Shown piece by piece: positions 26,223 to 36,000 of a stretch of 64,000 nt of DNA. Source of the DNA: Bdellovibrionota bacterium (GTDB lineage Bacteria; Bdellovibrionota; Bdellovibrionia; Bdellovibrionales; Bdellovibrionaceae); the NCBI GenBank assembly GCA_963170155.1, contig CAUJGP010000023.1:155304-219303 (forward strand), written 5' to 3'. Each line of letters begins with the position of its first letter. Position 1 is the first letter of the stretch. A program made the translations under genes and the position numbers. The notes beneath the pieces are model-generated. The model did no database searches and was not told the DNA's origin. It saw only the letters and a list, made by a program, of their open reading frames with translations.

Positions 26223-27062
26223 ATGACCGAGATGACTTGCCCTCATTGCCAAATGGCTACGAATGCCCTAACACCCGTGAGTTCGGTGTTACGCCAAAAA
26301 ATTAAGATTGCCCACTCGACAATGGTTTTACCAAATTCTCTTTGCGCTAATTGTATGAGTGAAATGAATGAATTGGCCGGCCAAGGGTCATCGGTGTTGA
26401 TCAATGAAAAGACCAAAGAAGACTCTCGCGCCAAGTTGTGGCGAAGTCGGGTTTCTCTTTTGAAGAAAGCTAGAAACCTAATGAATCGAAAATCCTACGG
26501 AGAAGCGATCATTAATTATGAAAAGTATCTGAGATTACTGGAAACTGTTTTCGAGGTGAAAGAAGCAGGGTTGAAGCCAGAGTTGTTTAAAGAGCGATTA
26601 GCTACAAAAGAACTCACCATCATTGCTTCTGTTTATTGGGATTTATTGCGGGTGTATGACACCAATGAGAAATACCGTGCCCGAATGTTAACGACGGCGC
26701 AAAAATTGATTCAATTTGCACCTTATACCCCTATTGTAATTGATCTGGTTAAAAAAGCAGACTCTTACCGTGGCAAAGCGCGCAATCCTGAAATATTTAA
26801 AAATTTGTCTCGGGAGCTGATGTATAAGAAGAATTTTTGTTTCATTGCAACTTGTGTCTTTGAACAACAAAATGAGTGGCATTACATTGAAAAATTCAGA
26901 TTGTTTCGAGATCGTTATTTACTTAAAACCCCTTGGGGAAGGAGTTTTATTTCGGTCTACTATCGGTTTTCTCCTTCTATCGTGAAAATCATGGAGAAGT
27001 TCCCGTTGATGAAAAAACCTGTGAGATTTATTTTAAAGGCTCTGTCGCAAGTATTTACTTAA
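26223..27062 (+). CDS. CFI-box protein with N-terminal zinc finger
   Basis: The 279-residue product has CPHC (6-9) and CANC (41-44) that can form a zinc ribbon, then a helical middle with TPR-like helices ([18 protein letters not shown]). The C-terminal 75 residues carry the CFI-box pattern: CFIATC (206-211), [32 protein letters not shown]. In other bacteria such CFIATAAYG-type domains sit at C termini, function unknown. The ribosome binding site is weak. The 3' end overlaps the convergent panD by eight bases. Confidence 0.78.
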   Translation: MTEMTCPHCQMATNALTPVSSVLRQKIKIAHSTMVLPNSLCANCMSEMNELAGQGSSVLINEKTKEDSRAKLWRSRVSLLKKARNLMNRKSYGEAIINYEKYLRLLETVFEVKEAGLKPELFKERLATKELTIIASVYWDLLRVYDTNEKYRARMLTTAQKLIQFAPYTPIVIDLVKKADSYRGKARNPEIFKNLSRELMYKKNFCFIATCVFEQQNEWHYIEKFRLFRDRYLLKTPWGRSFISVYYRFSPSIVKIMEKFPLMKKPVRFILKALSQVFT

Positions 27063-27396
27063 TTCTATTTTTATTATCTACAAAAGTAACTGTAGGCTTG
27101 TGAAGTTTTGCTTCGTTCAGGGGCATGGTGCAGTAGCTGACAACAATAACAATATCACCTTTATGAACGTGACGAGCTGCCGCTCCATTAAGGCAAACTT
27201 CTCCCACTTTTCCTTTGATCACATAGGTGGAAAAGCGAGCGCCATTATTACAATTATAAATATCCACTTTTTCATTTAAAAGAAAGTTGCAAGCTTTGAT
27301 GAGCTTTGGACAAATGGAAATAGAACCTTCGTAATTTAAATCTGCATCGGTGACAGTAGCACGATGAAGTTTACTCTTTAACATTTCAATATGCAT
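27055..27396 (-). CDS. panD: Aspartate 1-decarboxylase (pyruvoyl-dependent)
   Basis: The 113-residue proenzyme makes beta-alanine from aspartate. It self-cleaves between G24 and S25 (NYEGSISI) to form the pyruvoyl cofactor. The start [20 protein letters not shown] and [15 protein letters not shown] are family-typical. AAAGGA precedes the ATG. It is last in the minus-strand CoA operon, 46 bases after coaX. Beta-alanine is the PanC co-substrate. Confidence 0.95.
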   Translation of the reverse strand: MHIEMLKSKLHRATVTDADLNYEGSISICPKLIKACNFLLNEKVDIYNCNNGARFSTYVIKGKVGEVCLNGAAARHVHKGDIVIVVSYCTMPLNEAKLHKPTVTFVDNKNRIK

Positions 27397-27442
27397 AATG
27401 AATATCCTTTTTTGTTAACAATGATAATGAGTTAAAGTGGAT

Positions 27443-28231
27443 TCAAAAATGATTGAGGCCACTTCTATTTATTTTTAAAGCTTGTATAAGGCCTGTAATG
27501 ACCAGATCAGGGTGGACAACATTAAAAAGATTTTCTTTTTCAAAGAGACCAGCAAATCCACCGGTGCCGATGACAAAAGGTTTTTCATTTTGAAAACACT
27601 CTTGAGTGATGCGAGTCGTAATTTCTTTAATTTGCCCCACGTGGCCATAATAAAGTCCTGACTGAAGAGATTCGGTCGTGGAACGCCCTAAAACTGTAGT
27701 CATTGCCATAATTTCAACGGAAGGGAGTTTCGCTGTTTTAGCTTCAAGCGCTTCCATGGAAAGTCGGAGGCCGCCGATAATCACGCCTCCTAAATAATCC
27801 TTAGCTTTAGTGATGGCACAAAAAGTGGTGGCGGTTCCTAAATCAACGATGATGAGTGGTTTTTCAGGGTAAAGATGGATTCCAGCGATGGCATTGGCGA
27901 TTCGATCCGAGCCTACTTCTATAGGGTTACTGTACTTGATCTTGAGTCCAGTTTTGACTCCTGGTTGCAGTAAAAATGGAGTCACTTCAAAATATTTTCG
28001 ACAAGCGCCTCGGAGAGAATAAACGACATCCGGCACCACGGAGCAAATAGCGATTTCTTGGATCAGGGATGGATCGATAGAGTTTTCTTTCAAGACGGAT
28101 CTTAAAAAAAGACCATACTCATCTGAAGATGCGCCTGTTTTGGAGGTCTTTCTAAACTTTAAAATAATTTTATCTTTGTCAACGACACCACCAAAGATTT
28201 GGGTGTTTCCAACATCAAGAGCTAGTATCAT
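27443..28231 (-). CDS. coaX: Type III pantothenate kinase
   Basis: The 262-residue acetate-kinase-fold enzyme phosphorylates pantothenate, the first step from pantothenate to CoA. Landmarks are the phosphate loop [14 protein letters not shown] (3-16), [23 protein letters not shown], and the catalytic [11 protein letters not shown]. Type III kinases need a monovalent cation and are not feedback inhibited by CoA. The start overlaps coaBC by four bases. Confidence 0.95.
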   Translation of the reverse strand: MILALDVGNTQIFGGVVDKDKIILKFRKTSKTGASSDEYGLFLRSVLKENSIDPSLIQEIAICSVVPDVVYSLRGACRKYFEVTPFLLQPGVKTGLKIKYSNPIEVGSDRIANAIAGIHLYPEKPLIIVDLGTATTFCAITKAKDYLGGVIIGGLRLSMEALEAKTAKLPSVEIMAMTTVLGRSTTESLQSGLYYGHVGQIKEITTRITQECFQNEKPFVIGTGGFAGLFEKENLFNVVHPDLVITGLIQALKINRSGLNHF

Positions 28232-29631
28232 GGAGTTCGGCCTTTCTTTGAAAGATTTTTTTGATGGATGGTCTGCTGTATGATTTGTAGTAATGATTGG
28301 GCTAACACTAAAGGATCCGCAAGAGAAGTTTTTTGATCTTGAAAGTAAAGGGTAAAGGGGTGCTGTCCTTTTTCTTTTTTGATATCAAATCGATCGTTAT
28401 GAACAACAACATCGACACCACCTTCGTTAAAAATTTTATTAACAGCTTTGGCTCTTTCATCGATGTTTTGGGTGGAGGTAAATTTAAATCCTACGACTAG
28501 AGGAGAATCATCATGGTGTTCTATGAGATTTTTCTTGGAGAGAATTGCTGAAGAGCCTTTAGCATTGTGTTGAGCCGAATCTGGTTTTTCTTTTTGAGAA
28601 TAGCTTTTTAAAAGGGGGAGAATTTTAAAGTTAGGCTCTAATTCAATAGTCACTTTTTGATGAGATGAAATCTTCGAAGAGGTTGGGTTAAACTGCGCTT
28701 CTGTATTAGAAATTTTAGAGATATGAAAATCACTGACGGCAGCGGCATGGATAACAGCAGCGTAATCATGAGTGGAAAGATGATTTTTTAGTTTTTCATT
28801 CAAATCATGAAAAGAAGAAAATATTGTTTTAAGACAAGAGTTTTTGGGTTGAACCGCTTGATGGGCACCTAGGTAGTGAACTTCAAAACCTTGATCGCAA
28901 AAAAATTCGGCTAAAAGAGCCCCTGTTTGACCTGTGCTCAGGTTTGTAAGAACCCTCATGGCATCGATGGGTTCTTGAGTGCCTCCGCTTGTAATTAATA
29001 TTTTTTGTTTATTTTCAAAGCTGTTTTTATTGCTTTGGGTTTGAGGGATATCAAGAGCCCTTGCAATTTCCTCTAGTATGTCTTCAGGCTCCATTAATCG
29101 ACCCGCGCCCACTTCTCCACAGGCAAGAGAGCCTTCTTCTGTTTGTAAAATTCGGAGTCCCCATTTTTTTAATCGATCTAAAGATTCTTGAGTAGAGGGA
29201 TGCAGATACATGTTCGTATTCATCGCAGGAGCTACAAGAAAAGGTTTTTTAAAGTCATGAGCTAAAAACAAAGTGGAAACGAGGTCATCGGCAATGCCAT
29301 GGGCCATTTTATTGATGATATTGGCAGTGGCCGGACAGAGTAAAATAAGGTCAGCCCAGCGAATGAGATAAATATGGTCCATTGCGTGTTGAGACGTAAA
29401 GGTTTCATTGAGAACCGTTTTCCCGGTGAGCCCTTCGAGAGTGGAGGTGCCAATAAAGTGAGAAGTATGAGGAGTCGTGGCGACCTGAACCTCATGACCT
29501 TCTTGCACGAGTCTTGAAATAACAAAACAAGTTTTATAGGCCGCGATGGATCCGCTGATGAGAATCAAAATATTTTTTCCATTCTTATTGTTGAAACTCA
29601 GATTATTTTTATTAATGTTCGATTTTGACAT
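28228..29631 (-). CDS. coaBC: Bifunctional phosphopantothenoylcysteine decarboxylase / phosphopantothenate--cysteine ligase
   Basis: The product is about 467 residues. The N-terminal CoaC flavoprotein domain begins [15 protein letters not shown], with [13 protein letters not shown] and the active-site Cys in [13 protein letters not shown]. The C-terminal CoaB domain starts [24 protein letters not shown]. Between the CoaB halves is a Ser/Lys-rich stretch ([20 protein letters not shown]) that looks like an insertion compared with typical CoaB. I chose the ATG at 29631, giving a 20-base overlap with panC; a TTG two codons earlier is possible. Confidence 0.95.
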   Translation of the reverse strand: MSKSNINKNNLSFNNKNGKNILILISGSIAAYKTCFVISRLVQEGHEVQVATTPHTSHFIGTSTLEGLTGKTVLNETFTSQHAMDHIYLIRWADLILLCPATANIINKMAHGIADDLVSTLFLAHDFKKPFLVAPAMNTNMYLHPSTQESLDRLKKWGLRILQTEEGSLACGEVGAGRLMEPEDILEEIARALDIPQTQSNKNSFENKQKILITSGGTQEPIDAMRVLTNLSTGQTGALLAEFFCDQGFEVHYLGAHQAVQPKNSCLKTIFSSFHDLNEKLKNHLSTHDYAAVIHAAAVSDFHISKISNTEAQFNPTSSKISSHQKVTIELEPNFKILPLLKSYSQKEKPDSAQHNAKGSSAILSKKNLIEHHDDSPLVVGFKFTSTQNIDERAKAVNKIFNEGGVDVVVHNDRFDIKKEKGQHPFTLYFQDQKTSLADPLVLAQSLLQIIQQTIHQKNLSKKGRTP

Positions 29632-30373
29632 TATCAATCAACCTCACTGCACCTAAATAGAGAGCGCCCAAGCGCCGATTTTCCCAATCCTCGATATACT
29701 CAACTCGAAACCCGTGCTCTTCAAGTTTTTGACGTGCCGCCTGAGCACTGGGTGCTGATTTTAAACATTGGTGGAAGAGCGGTGCACGCTGACGATCTTT
29801 GGGAGTGAGCCTTACATTTCTTGAACTCATGGCTAAACCGTCTGCTTCACGGCAAGTTTCGACAGGAACAATTTGAACTTTTAGAAAAAAGGCTTTTACC
29901 ATTTCTTGGATCAAGCGTAATTGTTGATAATCCTTTTCTCCAAAAAAAGCGGAGTGTGGTTGAACAAGATTCAACAGTTTCAGCACGATTGTTAACACCC
30001 CATTGAAATGACCTTCTCGGTAGGCTCCGCAAAAAAGATGACTCCATTTTTTTTCAATTACTTCATAGAGATAATGATCTGGGTAGAGATCGTTGTATTG
30101 GGGAATAAAGAGGGCATCCACGCCTTCTCGTTCAGCTAAAATTTGATCCGTTTCGAGGGTGCGAGGATAGTTTTCTAAATCCTTGGAATCATTAAATTGA
30201 GTGGGATTAACAAAAATACTGAGAATGACATGATCACTTTGCTTGCGAGCTTGTCGCAGGAGAGAAGCATGTCCTTCATGAAGAGCTCCCATCGTGGGAA
30301 CAAAGCCCACGGTGCCAGAAATTTTTTGGCGGAAGTGATTGAGTTCCTCGATTGTTCTTAAAATAGAAATCAT
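29612..30373 (-). CDS. panC: Pantothenate synthetase
   Basis: The 253-residue product condenses pantoate with beta-alanine using ATP. HIGH-type motif MGALHEGH (28-35), SIFVNPTQFN, FFGEKDYQQL and the KMSKS-like MSSRNVRL are all present. It is slightly shorter than the usual 280 residues, with a compact C-terminal domain. The start overlaps panB by four bases (ATGA), and the 3' end overlaps coaBC. Confidence 0.95.
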   Translation of the reverse strand: MISILRTIEELNHFRQKISGTVGFVPTMGALHEGHASLLRQARKQSDHVILSIFVNPTQFNDSKDLENYPRTLETDQILAEREGVDALFIPQYNDLYPDHYLYEVIEKKWSHLFCGAYREGHFNGVLTIVLKLLNLVQPHSAFFGEKDYQQLRLIQEMVKAFFLKVQIVPVETCREADGLAMSSRNVRLTPKDRQRAPLFHQCLKSAPSAQAARQKLEEHGFRVEYIEDWENRRLGALYLGAVRLIDNVKIEH

Positions 30374-31176
30374 TTATAAGATTCCTTTTCAGAGGGGAAA
30401 TGCCCCTCGTGAGTGTCTCTAACATAGCTCTCAATGGCTTTTTGAAACAATTCTGCGCCGTTGAGATAGTGTCGCACAAACTTAGGTTGAAACTCTTGAT
30501 TGAATCCCAAGAGATCATGGAGCACTAGAATTTGGCCATCCGTATTCGCACCAGCGCCAATTCCTATAGTGGGAATGGAGAGGCTTTGAGTCACTGCTTG
30601 CGCCAAGGTGGAAGGAACGCATTCCAAGACGATGGAAAAGCAACCCGCATCTTCAAGAGCAAGAGCTTGATTTTTCAAGTGTTCCGCTGCTTTGGGGTTT
30701 TTTCCTTGAACGCGAAAGCCGCCCATTTGATAGATTGATTGAGGTGTCAAACCAATGTGTCCCATGATTGGGATGCCCGATTGAACGAGATGCTTGATGA
30801 GTTCGATGTTACCATCAGCGCCTTCTAGTTTGACAGCATGAACTCCTGTTCTCATCAGAGTTTCAGCGGCACTGACGTTGGATTCGAAAGACTTGCGGTA
30901 GCTCATAAAAGGAAGATCTCCCACGAGAAATTGATGAGGAGCCCCTCGAACGACAGCTTCGCAGTGGAGAGCCATCATCGCAAGATTCGCTGGAAGAGTG
31001 GTTTTGTGTCCATGTTGAACCATTGCTAAGCTATCACCAATGAGTAGAGCATCAATAGGAGAAGCATCAAGGAGTTTGGCAGACCAAGAGTCATAACAGG
31101 TCACCATTGTTATCTTTTGACCGGATTCTTTTTTCAGTTGAAAGTCTGTAACCGATTGGACTTTAATGGGTGTCAT
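30370..31176 (-). CDS. panB: 3-methyl-2-oxobutanoate hydroxymethyltransferase
   Basis: The 268-residue product transfers a hydroxymethyl group from methylene-THF to ketoisovalerate, giving ketopantoate. Family motifs: MVTCYDSWSAKLLD, IGDSLAMVQHGHKTTLP, KLEGADG, GHIGLTPQS and the catalytic Glu in IVLECVP, with IGIGAGANTDGQILV. The frame is open 52 codons further upstream, but that part overlaps the preceding gene. The ATG at 31176 gives the normal family start (TPIKVQSVTDF) and still overlaps that gene by 14 bases. Confidence 0.95.
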   Translation of the reverse strand: MTPIKVQSVTDFQLKKESGQKITMVTCYDSWSAKLLDASPIDALLIGDSLAMVQHGHKTTLPANLAMMALHCEAVVRGAPHQFLVGDLPFMSYRKSFESNVSAAETLMRTGVHAVKLEGADGNIELIKHLVQSGIPIMGHIGLTPQSIYQMGGFRVQGKNPKAAEHLKNQALALEDAGCFSIVLECVPSTLAQAVTQSLSIPTIGIGAGANTDGQILVLHDLLGFNQEFQPKFVRHYLNGAELFQKAIESYVRDTHEGHFPSEKESYK

Positions 31177-32002
31177 GGGATTTTTTCTCCTGTGTTTTAA
31201 TCGGTGAGCCAACGTTGGAACTAAAATATTTAGAGGCGAATTCAGGCCAGGCGAGTTTAATATGGGCTGTGAAAATTTCGTTGAGGTTTGTATTTTTAAG
31301 GGCTTCGAAATTTTTTTCCAAAGTGATTTCATCGCGACGAGCGATGGGTCCTGTTAACGCTTTATTCCAGTTTGTTTTAAGGTTCAGAGTAATGCTTTCA
31401 AGATAAGGCATTAAGATTTGATCATGAATCGCAAAATTCTTTTTAAATTCTTCTAAAGCAGCTTGCCAAAGCAAGACTGTGAGATTTCCACTGGCAACAC
31501 ATAGGCCATGGTAGAGGGCTTTAGCATTCTTTGGAATGTAAAAACTGGGATTCGGAAGACCTGGAAGATAGTCCGTTAATTGATGCGACGAAGAATCAAA
31601 ATGAGCAAAGGGAATCTGTGGATAAAAATCAGGTTCAAATAAATCATCTCCAAAACTAATAAGAGGATGAATATTAGCGACCCCAGGGATGTCAAGACTT
31701 CCAGAAAAATGAAGAGTCTTGGACGTGCGTAAAAAAGGATATCGTATTAAAAACTCTTCGATGGCAGAGTCTTTGATCAACAAGAGGGTATGATGACTTG
31801 TTTCATGAAGACTTCGGAGCTCTACCATTTTTTGCTGTAGTTCTTTATCAGATGTTGAAGGAAAAGAAATGGATCTCGGGTTTAAGTCTTTAGAGTGCCA
31901 ATGACAAATATCGAAGTGAAGTTGTGTGAGATAAAAATGAATGTGTTTGGCCGCACGGCCATTTCCAATAATTAAAATTTTTTCGCGTGGTACCTGTCTC
32001 AT
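31163..32002 (-). CDS. Rossmann-like / DUF2520 protein; candidate ketopantoate reductase
   Basis: The 279-residue product opens with a dinucleotide-binding turn (KILIIGNGRAAKHI, 8-21). A helical C-terminal domain follows, with ALYHGLCVASGNLTVLLWQAALEEF and the TGPIARRDEITLEKN segment of DUF2520 proteins. The overall plan (Rossmann domain, then 6-phosphogluconate dehydrogenase-like helices) equals that of ketopantoate reductases. It is the first gene of the pan/CoA operon and overlaps panB by 14 bases. No panE or ilvC is in the window. An alternative ketopantoate reductase class (PanG) is known from Francisella; whether this protein belongs to it I cannot check here. The function is an inference from fold and operon position. 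Confidence 0.8.
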   Translation of the reverse strand: MRQVPREKILIIGNGRAAKHIHFYLTQLHFDICHWHSKDLNPRSISFPSTSDKELQQKMVELRSLHETSHHTLLLIKDSAIEEFLIRYPFLRTSKTLHFSGSLDIPGVANIHPLISFGDDLFEPDFYPQIPFAHFDSSSHQLTDYLPGLPNPSFYIPKNAKALYHGLCVASGNLTVLLWQAALEEFKKNFAIHDQILMPYLESITLNLKTNWNKALTGPIARRDEITLEKNFEALKNTNLNEIFTAHIKLAWPEFASKYFSSNVGSPIKTQEKKSHDTH

Positions 32003-32070
32003 GGGATCAAGTCCTTATGTTAGAATGCATCCAAACTAATCGTAGAACTTTAAAATGTCGAGGAATTTTC

Positions 32071-32098
32071 TTGATAAAGAGGAAATTTGGGCTATTTT
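32071..32098 (+). promoter_or_regulatory. Sigma-70-type promoter
   Basis: TTGATA (32071-32076), a 16-base spacer and TATTTT (32093-32098) precede the gene at 32138 by 40 bases, with GAGAAGAG as its ribosome binding site. A moderate match found by eye. Confidence 0.35.
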
Positions 32099-32137
32099 AC
32101 AGCACCAAGAAAATGATTCTTTGAGAAGAGAAAAGCT

Positions 32138-32863
32138 ATGAAAAAAATTTATGCTGTGTTTATTGGAACTCTCACTATTATCGCATTGGTTTGGGTCATT
32201 CAATTGACTTTAGAGGGTAAACCTGTCGCTAAAATTAAACTCAGTGAGTTTGAACAGCCACAAAAATTCAGTGATGCGATTCGAATGAGGCTCCGACAAG
32301 AAATTAAAGATCATGCAGTTGTTTTTTTGGGTGTTGATCCTGAGGAACCGTTGCATTTTGAAATTTGGAAAGCATTTCTTCAAGAGACGGTGGAGCCAGG
32401 GTGGAAATTCGATGAAATTTTGATTGAGCAAGGTTTGAAAAAAGGAGAATCTTGGGGCCTAGGCGAAAAGCCTATTGATTTAAAGGAAAACGAAGATTTA
32501 TTGAAAGCGGATTGGAATTCACCTACAGGTAAAGAAATGCGACGAGTCGTTTTGGTACCCCACGTATTTTCATCTCAATTGATCAAAGATAATCCTGTGC
32601 AGAGGTTAAAATATCATCCTAATGAAGCCCGTTTTTTGTCCCTGAGCCTGGTGCCATTGGGAAGCAATGCTCAGGAGCCAGAAATCCAAAGGTTGCCGTG
32701 CTCTTCTGAAGGATCTGACTATACAGGGCAAAGTCCCTTGGGATGCATGGTTAGAAAAAAAGCGATGTTTTGGAAAAAACCCTTTAAAAATAAAAAATAT
32801 TTAGGATTGGTAGAGCAGGTGGGGCTTCACGATTATTTGGTTTATTTCAGGAAACCCCTCTAA
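32138..32863 (+). CDS. Membrane-anchored periplasmic protein of unknown function
   Basis: The 241-residue product has a single N-terminal hydrophobic segment (4-24), probably an uncleaved anchor or signal peptide, then a soluble domain with no motif I recognise. Two cysteines (CSSEGSDYTGQSPLGC) near residues 188-203 may pair. It is monocistronic, with its own promoter-like site and a terminator whose loop contains the stop codon. Confidence 0.72.
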   Translation: MKKIYAVFIGTLTIIALVWVIQLTLEGKPVAKIKLSEFEQPQKFSDAIRMRLRQEIKDHAVVFLGVDPEEPLHFEIWKAFLQETVEPGWKFDEILIEQGLKKGESWGLGEKPIDLKENEDLLKADWNSPTGKEMRRVVLVPHVFSSQLIKDNPVQRLKYHPNEARFLSLSLVPLGSNAQEPEIQRLPCSSEGSDYTGQSPLGCMVRKKAMFWKKPFKNKKYLGLVEQVGLHDYLVYFRKPL

Positions 32864-32878
32864 AGGAGGGGTTCTTTT
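32853..32878 (+). terminator. Intrinsic terminator
   Basis: Arms AACCCCTC (32853-32860) and GAGGGGTT (32866-32873) with loop TAAAG are followed by CTTTTT. The stop codon of the gene at 32138 lies in the loop. Confidence 0.88.
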
Positions 32879-33043
32879 TGAGGGATCTTCCATTTTTTGG
32901 TGGTTTTATCATCTCGATCTAAATTTTTGGCTAAAAAATAAGATGAGTTTGGTTTTTGCGGAAAGAAGAAAGCGTCTCATTTCTGCCACTTGATGGTTCT
33001 ATATTCTTGAATTTTCAAGGATAAAGGCTTGTCAAAGAGTGGT

Positions 33044-33070
33044 TAAGTTTTCAGCTGATTTTACCGATAA
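33044..33070 (+). promoter_or_regulatory. Sigma-28 (FliA)-type promoter at the RCC1 lipoprotein gene
   Basis: TAAG (33044-33047), exactly 15 bases, then ACCGATAA (33063-33070): 10 of 12 positions match TAAA-N15-GCCGATAA, and the -10 is nearly perfect. The expected start of transcription falls at or next to the ATG at 33077. Either the mRNA is almost leaderless or the match is accidental. Confidence 0.45.
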
Positions 33071-33076
33071 GAAGGT

Positions 33077-36000
33077 ATGGACGTTTGGTTGAAATCTAAA
33101 CTTATTAGAACGTTTAGAAAATTAAAGTTTAGAGTTTTAAGATCGGAAAAGCAAAAGATTCAGTTTTTGTTGATTGTGAATCTTGCGCTTTTTCTTTTGG
33201 TTTCATGTAGTAATGCGATTCCTAAAATTACCAGTTTAACATCTGTAGGTTCAAATAAAATATCTTTAAGTAATTTGCCCCCTTCGCCCAGCAATGCCCT
33301 GGCTCTTCGCATTTTTGTGAATGGAAGCCGTATTCAATCTTATCGATATAAATTAGGTGAAGAGAGTCGCACTGATTGTAGTCAAGAAGAGGGTTATGGT
33401 TCTGACTTGAGTGTGATGGTTCCTATTGAAAATAATGTGAGTTCATTTACAGATAGTTCATTGAAATTGTGTGTGATTGGAAAAAACAACCAAGGCGTGT
33501 CTCAGAGTTTTTCTGATGCAACAAGTTTTGTGTGGGTTAAAGATACGCTTTCTCCCAATGGGTTTAATATTTTAGGTGTTCGCGGTATCAATGATACTTT
33601 GTTGGATCTCTTTTTTACATCCAGTAATGGCTTTCCCCAGATCGTTTGGGATGCGAGTCTGGGAGCAGATTCTTATGATGTCACTCTTTATGAAAGCGAC
33701 GCTTCCGTGGTCGTGTGTGCCACCGAGAACATTCCCGCTCCTGTGAATCATCACTCTTTGACCTCATGTTCTTCGTCTTTGAAGAATGGAAATTTTTATT
33801 GGATTTCAGTTGTTGCAAAGGACAATGCGGGTAATGCAACAGCAGCGCTCAATAATTTGGCGCAATTTAAAGTCAATACGACTGTCTCCAGTTTACATTC
33901 TTCTATCACGGGTACTGGCCCTGTTGTTGCTGATCAAGTGAATTTTTCTACAGTATCTATTGTTCTTAAGAACTCGGATAATATTCCTATTGAGAATGTA
34001 ATTCCGACTTTCACTGCAACAGATACGAATGCCACGAACACCTATGGTGCTTGTAGTGCCAGTGGGGCATCAGGGATTTCTACTTGTTTATTGAAGTCTA
34101 CGAAAGCAGAGAATAAAGAAATTTCATTGACATCACCGGCTTCTTTGCAAGGAGGTGAAGTGTCTTTTATTGCAGGGCCTCCGACTCAACTTGCTTTTCA
34201 TGTGCAGCCTTCAGATGCTTTGGTCAACACTCCGCTTTTACCGGCCGTGGAAGTTCAAGTTCAAGATGCCTATGGGAATATTGCAAATGCGACATCAGAG
34301 ATGGTGAACATCATGCTGGATTCATCAAGTCCTTCTTTGAATTTGGGTGGAAGTTTATCGAAAATGGCAGTCAATGGTATTGCGACGTTTTCAGATCTCA
34401 TCATTTATAATATTGGTATTGGGTATAAACTGAAAGCCATGGTTTCTGGATTAATAACGGAAACGATCAGCTCTCCTTTTAATGTTAATCCATCTACAGT
34501 CCCCACTCATTTTACAGATTCTCTTGTGTGGTCTGCCTCCCTTTCTCATTCTCCGGATCTTCGCTGGAATCATCCGGATATGGATAGTGAGAGTATTGAT
34601 TCTTACGAGGTTGCCATTGGAACGAGTCCTGGTCTTCAAGATATTCAAGGATGGACGGGTGTTGGAAAAAATAACCATGCCAAACTCGCACATTTGAGTT
34701 TAACACCAAATACGACCTACTATGCTTCGTTGCGCGCTCTCATCACCGGCGGTCTTTATTCGAGTACTGTAGTGTCTGATGGATGGACGACTGATGTCTT
34801 ACCACCGAGCCTCGCTTCTGGTTTCGTATTGGGCTCCATACCTTCGACAAACACAGAAACTCCCACTCTTTCGTGGTCTTTTAATGATTTTCAAAGTGGT
34901 TTTGGAAGCGCTAAAGCTCGAGTGATACAAGCCTCAGACCACTCTCCGGTCTCTGATTGGTTTGATATTTATGGGGGAGAAAATATTAGTGGTGTCGTCT
35001 TAAAAAAGACGACGAATTATTACATGAAGGTTGTCGCTTCTGATCAGGCAGGAAATGAAACAGAGCTGTTGGATAGTCCGGAATGGGTGACTTCTTCCAC
35101 CTCGGAGGATTTCACTGTGGCTTTGGGAATCAACGACAGTGCACAATTAAACACTTCTTTTCTTCGATTGTTAAAGCCAGATTTATCTTTGCCGGTCCAT
35201 GGGGAGCATAGTTTTGCTCAAATTTATTCTGGAATGGATCATGCTTGCGGTCTGACATTATCAGGGCTGGCGTATTGTTGGGGAAATAATTCTTATGGAC
35301 AGTTGGGAGATTCAACAGCCATCAACAAGTTGATTCCCACACCGGTGTCAGGGGCTTTTGTTTTTACCCATCTCGCATTGGGGCGGTTTTATACTTGTGG
35401 CATCACTGCGAGTGGACAGGCCTACTGCTGGGGAGAAAATGCTGGAGGCAAATTGGGTGATGGCACTCTTATGGATAGATTCACACCTACTTTAGTTTCA
35501 GGAGGAATTCTTTTTTCTCAGTTATCGGCTAAAAATAACCATACTTGCGGAATTGCTCTAATTGGGCAGCTTTATTGCTGGGGTGAGAACCTTTATGGCC
35601 AATTAGGAGATGGTACGACATTGAATAGACCCAATCCTGTGTTGATCTCTATGGGTTTTTCTTTTTTGCAGGTTGCAACGGGAAAACAGCATACGTGCAG
35701 TCTTACAACAACAGGGGTTGTTCATTGTTGGGGATCTAATAATTATGGACAATTGGGTGATGGCACCACAAACAGTCGGACGATACCGTCTATTATTATG
35801 CCAGGGAATTTTTTTGCACAGATTGCCGTTGGAGATTTTCACACCTGTGGAATCATGATGAATCAATCGGTTTATTGTTGGGGTCATAATTCTTACGGGC
35901 AGCTGGGCGATTCCACCAACAGCAATAGAACAATTCCGAACCTTGTTCTTGGGAGCCATTCGTTCTCTCGTATTTCTTTGGGAAGTTATAATACCTGTGG

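Noticed and set aside
31177..31332. 52-codon N-terminal extension of panB
   Set aside because: It overlaps the upstream DUF2520 gene in another frame and lies before the family-typical start.
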